From NCBI GenBank assembly GCA_027625915.1, contig JANTQA010000016.1, forward strand, positions 3,911,001 through 3,975,000: 64,000 nt of DNA, given 5' to 3'. Positions 36,355 through 47,349 of the stretch are shown here, piece after piece; positions within the stretch are counted from its first letter, which is position 1, and each line of letters opens with the position of its first letter. Made by a program: the position numbers and the translations under genes. The notes below the pieces were generated by a model that worked only from the letters and a program-made list of their open reading frames with translations, searched no databases and had not been told where the DNA came from. The stretch comes from Anaeramoeba flamelloides. Lineage: Eukaryota > Metamonada > Anaeramoebidae.

Positions 36355-37290
36355 TCAACAAAATTACCTCCTGTTTGCCATTAGATTTTTTTTAATTTTT
36401 GTTTTGATTAGAAAATCTATTGATTTTGGAAACAAAAACAAAAAGCAAAAAAACCGCCGTTAGGTTTTCCAAAATTTAAAAGAATTGAGTAAAATCTTTG
36501 ATTTTTCTCTATTCCTCTGAATTCTGGAAAACCTAGGCACTCTACGGCACTTCAGGTTAGGTTTTTTTTTAATTTGAAAAATAAAACGAAAATTTGTATA
36601 ATTTTCTTTTTATTTCTTAAATAAAAAAAAAAAACACCGTTAGGTTTTCAAGAATTCAAAAGAATTGAGTAAAATCTTTGATTTTTCAATATTATTTTAT
36701 TTTTTGGAAAGTTGCCATTGGTTTTTATTGAGTTTTCTGTTTATTTCGAAAATCGATGAATTCTCGTTAGGTTTTTTTTATTTTAGAAATAAACCGAAAA
36801 TTTATTAAAATTTTCTGTTTATCTCTAAAGTAAAAAAAAACCTAGAACACTTCACAAATAAAATAGAAAACCTCAAGAAAACCGCCGTTAGGTTTTTCGT
36901 AATTCAAAAGAAGAGAGTTAAATCTTTGATTTTACTCTATTCTTTTGAATTCTGGAAAAGCTAGGTACTTGGCGGTACTCTACTGCACTTTACGTTGGGT
37001 GTTTTTTAATTTGAGAAATAAACCGAAATTTTCAATATTTTTTCTTTTTATTTCTTAAATTCTGGAAAATCTAGGCACTTGACGACACTTGACGGCACTT
37101 CTCCTGAACCAGGAGGAGTAAAAACCCGATAGAAAGATTATTAGTAATAAATAAGATTCCCCAAACTGTGATTAATAAATTGGTATTCCACTGTCGTTAG
37201 GTTTTTTTTAATTTAAAAGAATGGAGTAAAATCTTTGATTTTGCTCAATTCTTTTGAATAAAAAAAAAACCTAGACACCACCTCCGAAAA
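36355..37290 (-). repeat. Array of palindromic LINE-end modules
   Basis: At least six palindromes lie in a row in kinase intron 4. Recurrent parts are TTAGGTTTTCCAGAATTCAA-like arms facing TTGAATTCTGGAAAACC, a second palindrome of AATTTGAGAAATAAACCG and its complement, and the spacer CTAGGCACTTGACGGCACT. The left flank GATTCAACAAAATTACCTCC matches other LINE ends. A short perfect hairpin CTCCTG-AACC-AGGAG follows near 37110-37130, then a second partial module (37190-37290). This suggests two or more LINE-end insertions or internal duplication. Confidence 0.6.
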
Positions 37291-37956
37291 GTGGGGCACT
37301 ATGTACAGGAATTTGTATATTTTACAACTATTTTAGGAATTTTTTATTTTCAATTCTTTATTTTCAATTTTTTCTTTATTACCTTAAGTTTTCTAACCAT
37401 AAGAAATTGATGAAAAATTCTCGACAAGAACAAAAGAAAAAATTATTTCTAAACAAAGACAAGAAAAAGAGAAAGAAAAGCAAGAAACAAAAGAAGCTAA
37501 TAAAAATAGTTAAAAAAAAGTAATCTTTTTTACCCTGTTGATTCCTTCTTTTGTTACATTTTTTTAAAAAATATTTATAAACCAGATCAATATTATTTAT
37601 CTTTTCAAGAAATTTAATTTATGGATTTATTTTTTAATCACACAGCGGTTTTTTAAATGAGCAATGCAAAAAAATAATATTTGGTGTAAATAGATCTTTA
37701 ATTATTTAAATATTATGTTATTGGTTAAAACATTTTTAATGTGCATTATAATTGATCAATTCAAAAAAAGTGGAAAAGATCTTTTATGTGAAGAAATTGG
37801 AGCCAAGATAAAATAAAAAGTCATTAGTATTTATAAAAATTATTGAGAGTCAAATCAAAAAGTTCTTTTCTTTAAAGTTTTAATAAATATGATGTTTAAA
37901 AAAAAAAATGAAATTAATTTATTTTTGTTTATATCAAGAAAGAAAAATGAAAATTC

Positions 37957-39083
37957 TAAACTCCATTTCAAAAATTGTGTCCCACCTGAAATAATAAATT
38001 ATATATATATATATATATATAAACCCTATTTCAAAATTTTTAACACACCAAAATTCAATTTGTGAAAAAAAAAACTTATTTAATCACTTCTCGAAGATTT
38101 ACCAAATTAGAACCATTCACTAATTGAAATGTTAACACCTTTTTATAAATTACAATACTCACAAAACAAAAAATAAATAATTATCAATACAAATAAATCA
38201 TGAGTGTGTTAAAAATTTTGGAGAGAGCAAAACAAAAAAATACATTAGTAAATTTGTTGAAATTCTATTTGGAATATTGATCGATCAAAAGGTTAGATAC
38301 TGCCAACTAATTTTATTTGAGTTCTTCTATTTGGAACAACTCAACTTTAACATAATATAAACCTTGTAGAAAAATTTTGATCCAACGAAGCAAATTACGT
38401 AATTCAAACAATGAAATGAAAAGAAAAACTAAAAGATGAAAAAAATGATTTTCATATTTTACAAAAATCAAAATTATCTCCAATTTCAATGAAATTGTAT
38501 TGTTGTGATTGTTTGGAACGTTTTAGGTGTGTGGAAAATTTTGAATTTTAGTTTATATATTAGTTTGTATTAAAGAACAATTAATAATTAAATATTATTA
38601 ATGACTCACTTTTAAAGTATACTAAACTGATAAAAACCTGATATTTTAAAAATTAAAAAAAAATAAAACCAAAAACTAAAAAAAAGTGAATCAAAATTTT
38701 TGAAATGAGCATTAGAGTGTTTTTATTACTGAATTCTCATAAAAAAGTTGAACAACAAGATTTTTTTCTAATAATTATCTGAATTTTAAAAGAAATTACA
38801 TAGAGTCTCAATTTCCTTTGTGATTATTGGTCTTTTCGAAGATCTTTTATTTTTAAAATGATCTTTTAAAAAAAAAAAAAGAATTTAAAAGAAAGAAAAA
38901 AAGAAGGAATAAAAAGAAAAAAAAAAAAAAAAGAAAAAAAGAAAAACATTGGAAAAATTAGAAAAAATGAATCTGATCTAAAAATTATAAATTTATTTTT
39001 TTGATTATAATATGGATAAAACCACACAAAATCACTTCCAATAACCATATAAAGTGAGTCAACATTTTTGGAAAATAGTTTAT
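37957..39083. mobile_element. TA-type MITE family E, copy 2, carrying a D element
   Basis: Ends AACTCCATTTCAAAAATTGT and AAAGTGAGTCAACATTTTTG...GTTTAT are family E ends. The D element at 38020-38565 interrupts it at an AT-rich TA run. Removing D leaves about 581 bp, close to the 577 bp of the copy at 50181-50757. Confidence 0.75.
38020..38565. mobile_element. TA-type MITE family D, copy 2 (D1), inside an E element
   Basis: About 546 bp, from TAAACCCTATTTCAAAATTT to GGAAAATTTTGAATTTTAG. It is closely similar along its whole length to 61446-61992 (GTGTGTTAAAAATTTTGGAG, ATTGATCGATC, GTTAGATAC). No intact gene. Confidence 0.75.
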
Positions 39084-40285
39084 TTGAAAATTTTTAGTAT
39101 ATAATTTTTCTATAGATGATTTATTTTAATTCTAAAAATTTTCCAAGTACCCAAAGATATTAAATTAAATAATAACGAGATATATGAAGTTTATTTTATT
39201 TTTTTTTTATAATCTTATTCTTCATCAGAACATATAATACGAAGTAAAGTTACTGAAATTAAAAAAATTGCTGTTGTGAAAGTTTTGAAAAAGAATTTTT
39301 ATTATTTTTATTCTGTAATTCTTGTTAAAATTAATTTTTAATATTTTCTTGATTTATTTTTATTTTATTTTTTTATTTTATTTTGTTATAGCACCCTTTT
39401 ATTAAAAATGCAAAAAGTACAAAAATAACATTACCAACTTTAATTGAACAATGTAAAATTGCTAAAGAAAAAACAAATAAATGGGGTCAAAATTCGTCAA
39501 GTTCATCATCTGGTTCAAGCTATTCAACTGGTTCGTCGACTGGAAGCGAGTCCACAAGTGTAAGTATTTTGTCTGTATTGATTATTTTATAAAGGGGGGG
39601 GATATTAAAAAATTCTAATTTTTTTTTTATTTCTTTTTTTTAATATTTTACACAGAGTACTGGGAGTGATTCAACTAGCGAAAGTACTGGTTCTTCAGCT
39701 GATTCAGTTGTAGGTGTTGAATCAACTTCTAATTCGGATTCAGAAGGCTCAACTGGTGGTGGATTTAGCACTACTGTCATTCATGATGTGGACTCAATTA
39801 AAAATAATACGGATATTGAAGAAGATTTGGGTGCTAGCTTTTTAGATCAAATAAAAACTCAAAAAAATGTACAAACTATTGATGAAGAACAACAACAAAC
39901 AAATGTAAATTTTGATAATAATTTTTGTTTTTTGTTTTTTGGTTTTTTAGTTTTTGTTTTTTGTTTTTTGTTTTTTGTTTTCTTTTTTTTTTTTTTTTTT
40001 GTTAGTTTTTTGTTTCTGTTTTTGTTTTTGATTTTTTGTTTTTTGTTTTTGATTTTTGTTTTTGATTTTTTATTAAAGCGTAAATATTAAAAAGCTATTT
40101 AATTTAATTCTTCTTTCAATTTTTGGAACTAATAGTACGAAAATTTAGAACGTAGGTAATTGGAGGGGATAATTAAGCATATTACTTCAAATTGGGAAAA
40201 GGATCTTGAAGAAATTAATGAAAGATATGAAAAGCAGCTTGATGGAATTAAAAAAATTCTTCAACAAAAGAAGAAAAAAAAGTGA

Positions 40286-42280
40286 AATAAAAAATTATTT
40301 TTATAGAATTTAATTCCTTTTTATCTGAAAATATGAAGAAATTTATCATTTTTTTAAAAAAGGAAAATACTATCACAAAATAAAACAAAAAAAAACATTA
40401 CAATAGAAAACAATTCCCCGAAATACAAAATAATTCTTAATAAATAATTTTTTAGGTATTATTAATTGTTTTTTTTTTTTCTTAGTTAATTTTTCCAATA
40501 GACCAAATTTTTATTTTACTTGTTTGATCTAAAAAAAGACCATCAACTTTTAAAATAAAGAAAATTTAATTTCTTTTATTGTCTTTTTTGAGATTTCTTT
40601 TGTTAAATAAAATTTGTTAACTTATAAGATGAGTAACTAAAAGGGAATAGTAATTCTTATTGATTTTTTTCCCCATATGTAATAGAGTAATTATTTACAT
40701 AAGGATCCAATTAAACCAGATAAATAACTTCTTTTATCAACTTTAAAAAAATGAATTACCATTTTTAAAAAGATTTCATTTTTCCTAATTATTATTCAGC
40801 CAAAAAGATCGAATTATTTTGTTTTGTATTTTATGGATAAAATAGAAAATGAAAAAAATTATCAAAACAGGTTGTGTGAAATATCCGTTTTAGTAATTCA
40901 TGATAATTTGTGAGAATAAATAACATTAAAACTTTAATCTCATTTCACAATATCATAAAAAAAAAAAAAAAAAATCAATATTGAATCCTTGAAGATCTAA
41001 AAAAAATTGAGAATTTATTATACTCACAAATAATTTCAAAATATTTTTGAAATTTAAACGATTAGATAATATTCTTTTATAAATATTCATAGTATAAAAA
41101 AGGAAATATTCATATTAAAATCAGTTATTTGATCATATTTATTTTTTTATTATGAGAATTATTTATTTGAATTAGTTTTATTGGTTTGGAAATCTGAAAA
41201 AAAATTGAGAAATAATGATAAATATATTGATACATTTTATTTTTGTGTTGTTAATAACCCACTTAAAAAAATTAAGATTGAAGTATTAATTATTGTTTAA
41301 AAATAATCAAATTTATAAAATGTTTCTTTAGGTTTTTCGTTAAACTTTCCAGAATTTAAAATCAAGTTATTTAGGAATCACTTATATTTTTTTTATTATA
41401 AGAATTATTAATTTGAATAAAGTTGATTCTTGAAAAATTTTAAAAAAATTGAGAAATAATTCTAAAGTCTATTGATATTTATAACCTTTGGGTTTATTAT
41501 TAATTACCTGTAAAAAATATGATTGCGATATTAATTATAGATAAAAAATAATCAAACTAATAAATTATTTTTTCAGTTTATGATGAAAAATAGAATTTTG
41601 TAGATTGTAAAAAAGTATATTTTTAAGGATTTACTTTTAATTTGTTTGTTTGGTTGTTTTTCAGGTATTTTTTGGTTAAAAATTGAGTAACAATTGATTT
41701 GTACTGTTATTTGTATCAAAAAATTATTTTTTTTTCAAGTTTAAAATAATTATTATAATTTTTTGAAATTAAGTTGATTTTTTTTACCATGTTATTTTAA
41801 AACTGGGTGTTTTCATTTAAAAAGTGTCTTTTATAGTTTCTAAATATAATAAGAATTGTTTTTTCTTCAAAGAAAATATTTTTTTTTTGAAATAATTCAG
41901 AAATATGTAAAATTTGAACTGTACAAAAAAAACGGGATAAAATGGATCAAACTTTTTAAAAAAACAATTCATTCAGAAAAATAGCTTTAAAAGTAAGTAT
42001 GGTAGGTAGTAATCAAGATTGATACTTTATTTTCCAATTTCAAGATGTTTTATTTTTTTTTTTTGGAATTTACTATTTAGTTTACTTGAAATTTTTAAGT
42101 ATACTATTCCTATATAATAATAATTGTCTTAAAAGATTTTTTACTTTTAGGATTATATTCCAACCCTCAAAGAAAATAAAATAAGGGTGTTCCTTATAAG
42201 AGACGGAAAATCAATTTATATTCTTGATAAATTGCAATGTATGTTTGTAACTGCTATAATATAGAACTTAAATATGGATT
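40286..42280. other. Non-coding stretch, nothing clear
   Basis: No gene, tRNA or well-formed inverted repeat was recognised. Sequence is A+T-rich with several A and T runs. Confidence 0.4.
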
Positions 42281-42595
42281 AATACATTTGCAACTCCTCA
42301 ATTGTTAAATTAAAATAAATAAAAAAATACATTTCTGAATAAACCTTTGCATCTTCAGAGGTATAGTATTGAAAAAAAATACCTAACATGAAAATAATCC
42401 AGTACATGTTTTTAATTATTCTTATTAGGGAAGTGTTGCTTAATTGATTTTTATTTTCAATCAAATCTTGTTTCAAATTAACCAAATTTTTTAGGGTAGT
42501 AATATACCTACCTAAAGTTCATAGAGTGGGGAATCTAGAGAATATCCATTTAATTGTTTTCTAACCAAAGTAGATCACCTTTTTTTAAAAAACTA

Positions 42596-42797
42596 TACAA
42601 TCAATACCACTTTTAAGCAACAATTTTTGAAATAAATTTTTTGCACAAAAAAAATCTCAATTTAAGGAATAAAATTTCGAATTTTTTTTTCCTGAAATCA
42701 TTTTACTAGAAATCTGACTTTTGTACCTTAATTTGGAATTTTTTTTTTGTCTTAATTTCCGTTGAAAATTTGTACCTTAAAAGTGGGACTGATTGTA
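42596..42797. mobile_element. TA-type MITE family G, complete copy
   Basis: About 202 bp with ends TACAATCAATACCACTTTTA and TAAAAGTGGGACTGATTGTA, inverted over at least 20 bp, and TA at both borders. No coding capacity. Fragments occur at 745, 8205 and 14005. Confidence 0.75.
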
Positions 42798-42939
42798 ATA
42801 ATTTCTTTTATATAAGAAATAAACCGAAACGAAAATAATTCTTGACAAGATATTTAATTGTTAATATTAGGAAAATTATTGTATAATTTCTTTTCATATC
42901 AAATCCTTTATATTAGAATCAAATTCTAAAAATTATAAC

Positions 42940-43184
42940 TAAACTATTTTTCAAAAATTTTGACTCGCTTTATGATGGTCATGGAAGTTGTTTTGGGGGT
43001 TTATTCCAGTATTCTTATCAAAAAAATATTTTCATTTTTTTTGATCAGAATCATTTTTTCTAATTTGCAAATTTTAGTTTTGCTTTTTCAAATTTTTGTT
43101 TTTCTTTTGTTTTGGTTTTGTTTTTGTTTTTCTATTTCTAATTTAAAAAATTTTCCTTTTTATTGATTTTTTTCTTTTTTTTTT

Positions 43185-43221
<37 letters not shown>

Positions 43222-43595
43222 CAAAAGATCATGTGGAAAAAAAAAAAGATCTTCAAAAAGACAAATAATCACTATGAAAATTGAGACTATGTAGTGTCTT
43301 CTTATTTGAATTAAATTATTAGTAAAAAATCTTCTTGTTAACTTTTTTTCATAGAAAGTTTAGTAAAAAAAAAATTATCTTGCTCATTTCAAAAATGGTT
43401 ACTCACTTTTTTTTCGTTTTTGGTTTTATTTTTTTTAATTTTTAAAATATGGGTTTTTTATATATTTAGAATGGCTTAAAAGCGAATTAAAAATCAGATT
43501 TCATTAATAATTGTTCTTGAATACTAAAGGATTATTTTTTTTTTTTTCAATTTATTATTTAATGTGAGTAACAATTTTTGAAATCGGAGTTTATA
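42940..43595. mobile_element. TA-type MITE family E, copy 3 (reversed)
   Basis: Starts TTTTTCAAAAATTTTGACTC and ends ATGTGAGTAACAATTTTTGA...GAGTTTATA, opposite in orientation to the 29.5- and 50.2-kb copies. It is longer (656 bp), mainly because of an expanded T run near 43180-43220. Confidence 0.7.
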
Positions 43596-43898
43596 TACTT
43601 TTTAAAATAATGATTAATTAAATTACACTTGTTCAAAACACCATTCAATCAATCAAAAGCAAGAATAAAAATTATAATTGTCCAAATTCAGTGCAAACCT
43701 CTATAAAATTCTAATTATTTTAAAAAAATAATTAGATCTACGTAGATTATCAAACCATTAAAACAAGTATTCTATGGATAACCCCACTTCAATGAACTTT
43801 AGGTAGGTTTATTTACTGAGTTCACAAAAAATTTGGTTTGTTTTAAAAATATATTTGATTGGAAATAAAAGAAATTACTCGTCAAAATTTTCCGAATA

Positions 43899-44170
43899 TT
43901 AAGGACTATTCGAATTTTATTCTCTACGAGGGTTGGAATACCATACAGTAAATGAGAAAAATGGTTAAAAAGTTATAGGTTTTGCTGAAAGTCAAAATAT
44001 TGTAATTTTTGGAATTATTAACAATTTGATTGAAAATTAAAAAAATATTTTGAGACACAAAAATTGCAATATTTTGACTTTCAGCAAAACCTAGAACTTT
44101 TTAACCATTTTCCTCATTTACTGTATGGTATTCCAACCCTCGTAGGGCATAAAATTCGAATAGTCCTTAA
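43899..44170. repeat. Near-perfect hairpin MITE family L
   Basis: 272 bp, beginning TTAAGGACTATTCGAATTTT and ending with its complement ATTCGAATAGTCCTTAA. The arms match over about 110 bp (GGGTTGGAATACCATACAG; TTTTGCTGAAAGTCAAAAT) with a loop of about 45 bp. It interrupts the right arm of foldback M. A half copy lies at 50832-50999. Confidence 0.85.
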
Positions 44171-44423
44171 CAATTAATTATCTTGTCAGGGGATTATTTT
44201 CGTGTTAGGTATTTTTTTCAATACCATACCTCTGAAGATGCAAAGATTTATTCAGAAATGTATTTTTTTTCAATTCATACATCAAAAGATTGTTACTTGA
44301 TTTTTTTTGATCAAGTTTCGATCTTTAACAAGTTTGAATATGAAAAGGGTGATCATGAAAAGGGTGATTGAGAAAAAAGTGAAAAAGCAAATTTTTATTA
44401 TTTTTGAGGAGGACAAAAGTCTG

Positions 44424-45335
44424 TTAATTGTTGGGTGTTACAGTTACTGTCATCAAGGTACCGTGTAACCAGCAATTAAAATTTGCTTTCCCGATCATTT
44501 GGATACGGTGTTTTCCCGGTTGCAAAATGTGCGACCAGCTTGCAGACAAATCCCCCCAACCATTTTTTTTCTCGATCCGAACTGCACCCCAAACAAACCG
44601 CATTAATTCCTTGCGTTTTGGATCAATTAACTTGTCATCAATTTCGACAGTGATAAACATCCTGCCTTTCCCGGTGTTGTAGTGCCCCTGCAAGGCAATT
44701 TTAACAACAGACACGGTCTCGATCGTGACTTTTTTTGAAAAGCCATCGATCGCCGACCACTCATCATTGTTTTTTGAAAATATGTAATTCCATTTATCTG
44801 GACGCACAACACACTTTTGTGGCTCAACAGAATTTTTCTTTCCGATAAGCTGTTCTGTTTCCGTTTGCATCATTTTGATCATTTTTTCTTGTGAAATCAA
44901 TTTGTCTTCAAAGCTTCGTCTTTGCTCAAGAAGAAGCGTTTCCAAGGTTTGGACTTGTTGTTTGAGCTGCTCAACAGCCATTCTCGTTTGTTCTGGCTTT
45001 GCCATTTTCCTCTTCTTCAAATTTACTTCGATGAGCCCGAGGTTTAACAAATACTCTTGTTTGTTCGCGTCGTAGTGCAAAAACTTTGCAGGCTTCTCTT
45101 CGATCATCCCAATAAGAAAGAGAATGCTCTTTGCAGCAAAATTTTGATTCACAATCTTCGACTCATAGATTTCAGACTTTGCCAAATCAGTGAGGCACGT
45201 CTTCAAGCAATCAGTAAATAATTCAAACTCTAAAATGAATTTATTGTTTTCCAATTTGAAGTCAAGCTTCTTGGTGATGATTTTTTCATGTTTCTTTTGA
45301 GCTACCTCTTGTTCAATTTGTATTAACGCTGACAT
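44424..45335 (-). CDS. Coiled-coil protein with beta-rich C-terminal domain, function unknown
   Basis: The 303-residue protein is intact from ATG to TAA, less A+T-rich than its flanks, and is therefore likely a functional gene. Residues 1-110 are charged and probably helical. Residues about 110-165 form a Gln/Glu-rich coiled coil (RMAVEQLKQQVQTLETLLLE). From about 175 to the end the sequence alternates hydrophobic strands with aromatic turns (KWNYIFSKN; VKIALQGHYNTGKGRMFITV; SHILQPGKHRIQMIGKANFN; LHGTLMTVTV), which suggests a beta-sandwich such as a carbohydrate- or C1q/TNF-like jelly roll. No signal peptide or membrane segment is visible. I do not recognise the family. Foldback M lies just downstream of its 3' end and a tRNA gene just upstream. 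Confidence 0.85.
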   Translation of the reverse strand: MSALIQIEQEVAQKKHEKIITKKLDFKLENNKFILEFELFTDCLKTCLTDLAKSEIYESKIVNQNFAAKSILFLIGMIEEKPAKFLHYDANKQEYLLNLGLIEVNLKKRKMAKPEQTRMAVEQLKQQVQTLETLLLEQRRSFEDKLISQEKMIKMMQTETEQLIGKKNSVEPQKCVVRPDKWNYIFSKNNDEWSAIDGFSKKVTIETVSVVKIALQGHYNTGKGRMFITVEIDDKLIDPKRKELMRFVWGAVRIEKKNGWGDLSASWSHILQPGKHRIQMIGKANFNCWLHGTLMTVTVTPNN

Positions 45336-45585
45336 TGGTTTTGGCTTTTAAGGAGAGTGAAATTGTGTAATTTTGTTGAGTGTAGATGTGTTAATTGTGA
45401 AAAAATAAATAAATTATGTTTGAAATGATTTGTTGAGAGGAATTAGTGTTTTAGTTTTAAATTGTTGATTTTGTTTGAGAAATGTGAGTTTTGTTTTTCA
45501 TTCAGATAAATTAATTTTGTGTTGAAGTTGGTACATTAATGTATTTTATGGATTTCAATAACACATAAATAAAGATTAAAATGTC

Positions 45586-45656
45586 TTCCGATTAGTATAG
45601 AGGTAGAATGCCTGACTGTCACTCAGGTGGCCGGGGTTCAATTCCCCGATCGGAAG
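45586..45656 (+). tRNA. tRNA-Asp (anticodon GUC)
   Basis: The cloverleaf fits. Acceptor stem TTCCGAT pairs with ATCGGAA over seven base pairs, with discriminator G. The anticodon stem CCTGA/TCAGG encloses CTGTCAC, giving GUC. The T arm is CGGGG-TTCAATT-CCCCG. The start TTAGTATAG is typical of eukaryotic tRNA-Asp. There is no intron and no encoded CCA. The internal promoter boxes A and B (GGTTCAATTCC) are present, and a T run from 45662 is the RNA polymerase III terminator. 71 nt, one base shorter than usual in the D loop region. Confidence 0.95.
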
Positions 45657-45661
45657 TACTT

Positions 45662-45674
45662 CTTTTTTTTTTTT
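45662..45674 (+). terminator. RNA polymerase III T-run terminator
   Basis: A run of more than ten T residues begins within ten bases of the 3' end of the tRNA-Asp gene, as expected for transcription by RNA polymerase III. Confidence 0.7.
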
Positions 45675-45997
45675 AACTTATCTAGGATAATCTTCAGATG
45701 ATAAACTATTCAAAAAACGTAAAATTAGAACGATTTGTGTTTTTTTTTTCAAGATTTTGGTTGATTTAAGATCAATAAAAAAATGATAAAAATTAAAAAT
45801 TTTTAAATTGTTCCAATTAAAAGAAGACTATTTTCAAAAATTATGTTCATACTTGAAAGGTTCTTTAAACATTTTAAAATTTAAATTTGTTTCTAACAAC
45901 TCATTTACTTTTCATAATTTAAAAATATTTAATTTCAAAATTTAGCATTATTCACAAAAATCTTAAAAACAATCTTTTTTTCAATTCAAAATTCTAG

Positions 45998-46102
45998 GAA
46001 ACAAAGGAGTTAAAGTTAGTTTAAGAGAACAAACTCGTATATTTTTAAACTCAAAACCTTTAAACCAGCAATTCTTTGATCCGAATTATTTCTTATTCAA
46101 AG
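45998..46102 (+). CDS. Candidate internal exon, product not recognised
   Basis: A 105-base segment has an AG acceptor (TCTAG) before it and a GT donor (GTAAAAAC) after it, and is open in one frame with protein-like content: GVKVSLREQTRIFLNSKPLN then QQFFDPNYFLFK. It is less A+T-rich than its surroundings. Entry and exit phases are both 1. No other exon is proven; the Asn/Gln-rich segment at 48720-49080 on the same strand is a possible partner. Confidence 0.45.
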
Positions 46103-46429
46103 GTAAAAACACTCATTACATTTCCTAAAAATTTTTTAATTTGTTGAAAAATAAAATAAACATAATCTTCAATACTCTTCCTAAAAAGATTTTTAAAACG
46201 AATTAATTTCAAATTATAACCATTTTATTGTGTAATTCCACAATTCTCTGTCCTTTGCTTTTTCAAATTGTTTACTTTTGAGACCTTGAAATACAATTTA
46301 TTTTTTCTGGATGAAAATAACAGTAACAGAAAAATGAAACAAGTCCTCCAAGATAAAGATCCAAATTGAAAAAACTCAAGGTTATAATGATTTTCTTAAG
46401 GTAATGGGTTTTTTAGACTTCTAATGACA

Positions 46430-46640
46430 GTAAAAAAATATTTGACCAACATGAAATACTGGTATTTGAATTTTAAACAGTAAAAAATTTTTACTTCTTT
46501 TCCTTTTCCAGATTCGGCTTCACCAAAGATCTGTGTTGTAATTTTAGTCTCTAGTCTTTGATTGAAATTGGAAATTGAAAATGTAGTGAAAACTTTTCCC
46601 AGTTAAAATTCAAATACCAGTAACAATTTTTACATTCTTT
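46430..46640. repeat. Hairpin MITE family N inside K
   Basis: The arms ACTGGTATTTGAATTTTAAA and GTTAAAATTCAAATACCAGT are inverted and lie about 140 bases apart. A relative is at 18850-19030. Short, non-coding. Confidence 0.6.
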
Positions 46641-47349
46641 AGTGAAAACTGTCACCATAGATTTCTCTTTAATCAAATTATGTTGTAATTTATGTTTAAA
46701 TGAGATTAGTTGGCCATGTTTCAAATATCTCTCAAAAATCTATTATAAATCTATGTACACAACAAAATATTACATTTTTTACTAATGATCACAATTAGAA
46801 ATTTTCCTTTTGGAATTTTTTTTTTAAATCCTTTTTCCAATCTAAAAATAGAAAAACAAAATAATAGTTTATTCTGCGACTTAATAATTCATCTTTAGAA
46901 CTTCTAAAAGTAACTATTTTTTGAATTTTTGAATTTCAAAGATTAACTCAATAATCATCAAACCCAAAGATTTGTTAGATTGTTTTCCTCTTTGATAAAG
47001 TTAATTGTGACACCAATATGTTTCTAATCTTTGAAAAATAATAGGTCAAAAAAATCTATTCGTTAATTATTTAATTTTTTAACAAAATAATTTTTTTTTG
47101 ACTGACAAATCTACATTTCCCACAAATTTTTAAAAGATATTTTGCAATTTTTAGTATGAATATTGATAATTTAACCTTTAAATTCGTGGCGAAGTGCAGA
47201 TTTTTGTCTGAAATCTAAAATGTTTTTTCCAGTTACAATGATCATTTTTAATTGATAGGATAAACAAAATGATTACTACTTTAGTGATTGATTCTTTAGA
47301 TACATTTGAATTGTGTCGTGCAAATGTAATTTATCACCCAATAACAAAC

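Larger units (their letters stand above)
33409..40285 (+). pseudogene. Hippo/MST-type Ste20 kinase copy with SARAH-like tail, disabled
   Basis: Hippo (MST1/2) kinases phosphorylate NDR/LATS kinases to control growth and morphology. Exons: 33409-33484 (KLGEGSY glycine loop), 33836-34005 (VAIKKVP with catalytic Lys), 34173-34371 (MEYCGG; HRDIKAGN), 35634-35968 (DFGVSGQL; TVIGTPYWMVPE; DVWSLG), 39392-39559 (HPFIKNAKS and Ser-rich linker), 39656-39904 (Ser/Gly linker, DLGASFLDQI) and 40136-40285 (helical SARAH-like tail NWEKDLEEINERYEKQLDGI). The introns join in phase. Lesions: TGA at 34197-34199 where Gly of GGGS is expected; donor GG instead of GT after exon 4 (35969-35970); TAA at 40157-40159 in the tail. 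APE is VPE. The catalytic residues otherwise remain, so the decay looks recent. Intron 1 holds a family P repeat, intron 3 repeat I, intron 4 LINE ends plus nested MITEs. Confidence 0.87.
42285..44275. repeat. Outer foldback M with three nested elements
   Basis: The arms 42285-42580 and 43735-44275 are inverted copies: GCATCTTCAGAGGTATAGTA, AACCTTTGC / GCAAAGATT, ACCTACCTAAAGTTCA and ATCCATTTAATTGTTTT have partners on the other side. The right arm is interrupted by hairpin L (43899-44170); without it the arms are of similar length. The loop contains G (42596-42797) and E (42940-43595). Confidence 0.75.

Noticed and set aside
36355-37290. CRISPR-like array
   Set aside because: The repeated units are palindromes of variable length without regular spacers, and the window is eukaryotic.
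39788-40090. A 100-codon frame reading through 39905-40090
   Set aside because: Only the part to 39904 is exon. The rest is a TTTTTG-rich intron tract that is open by composition.
42279-44371. Small frames at 42279-42485 (-), 42960-43166 (+) and 44183-44371 (+)
   Set aside because: They lie inside the inverted arms of foldback M or the T-rich part of an E element. The similar peptides come from the inverted repeat, not from a gene family.
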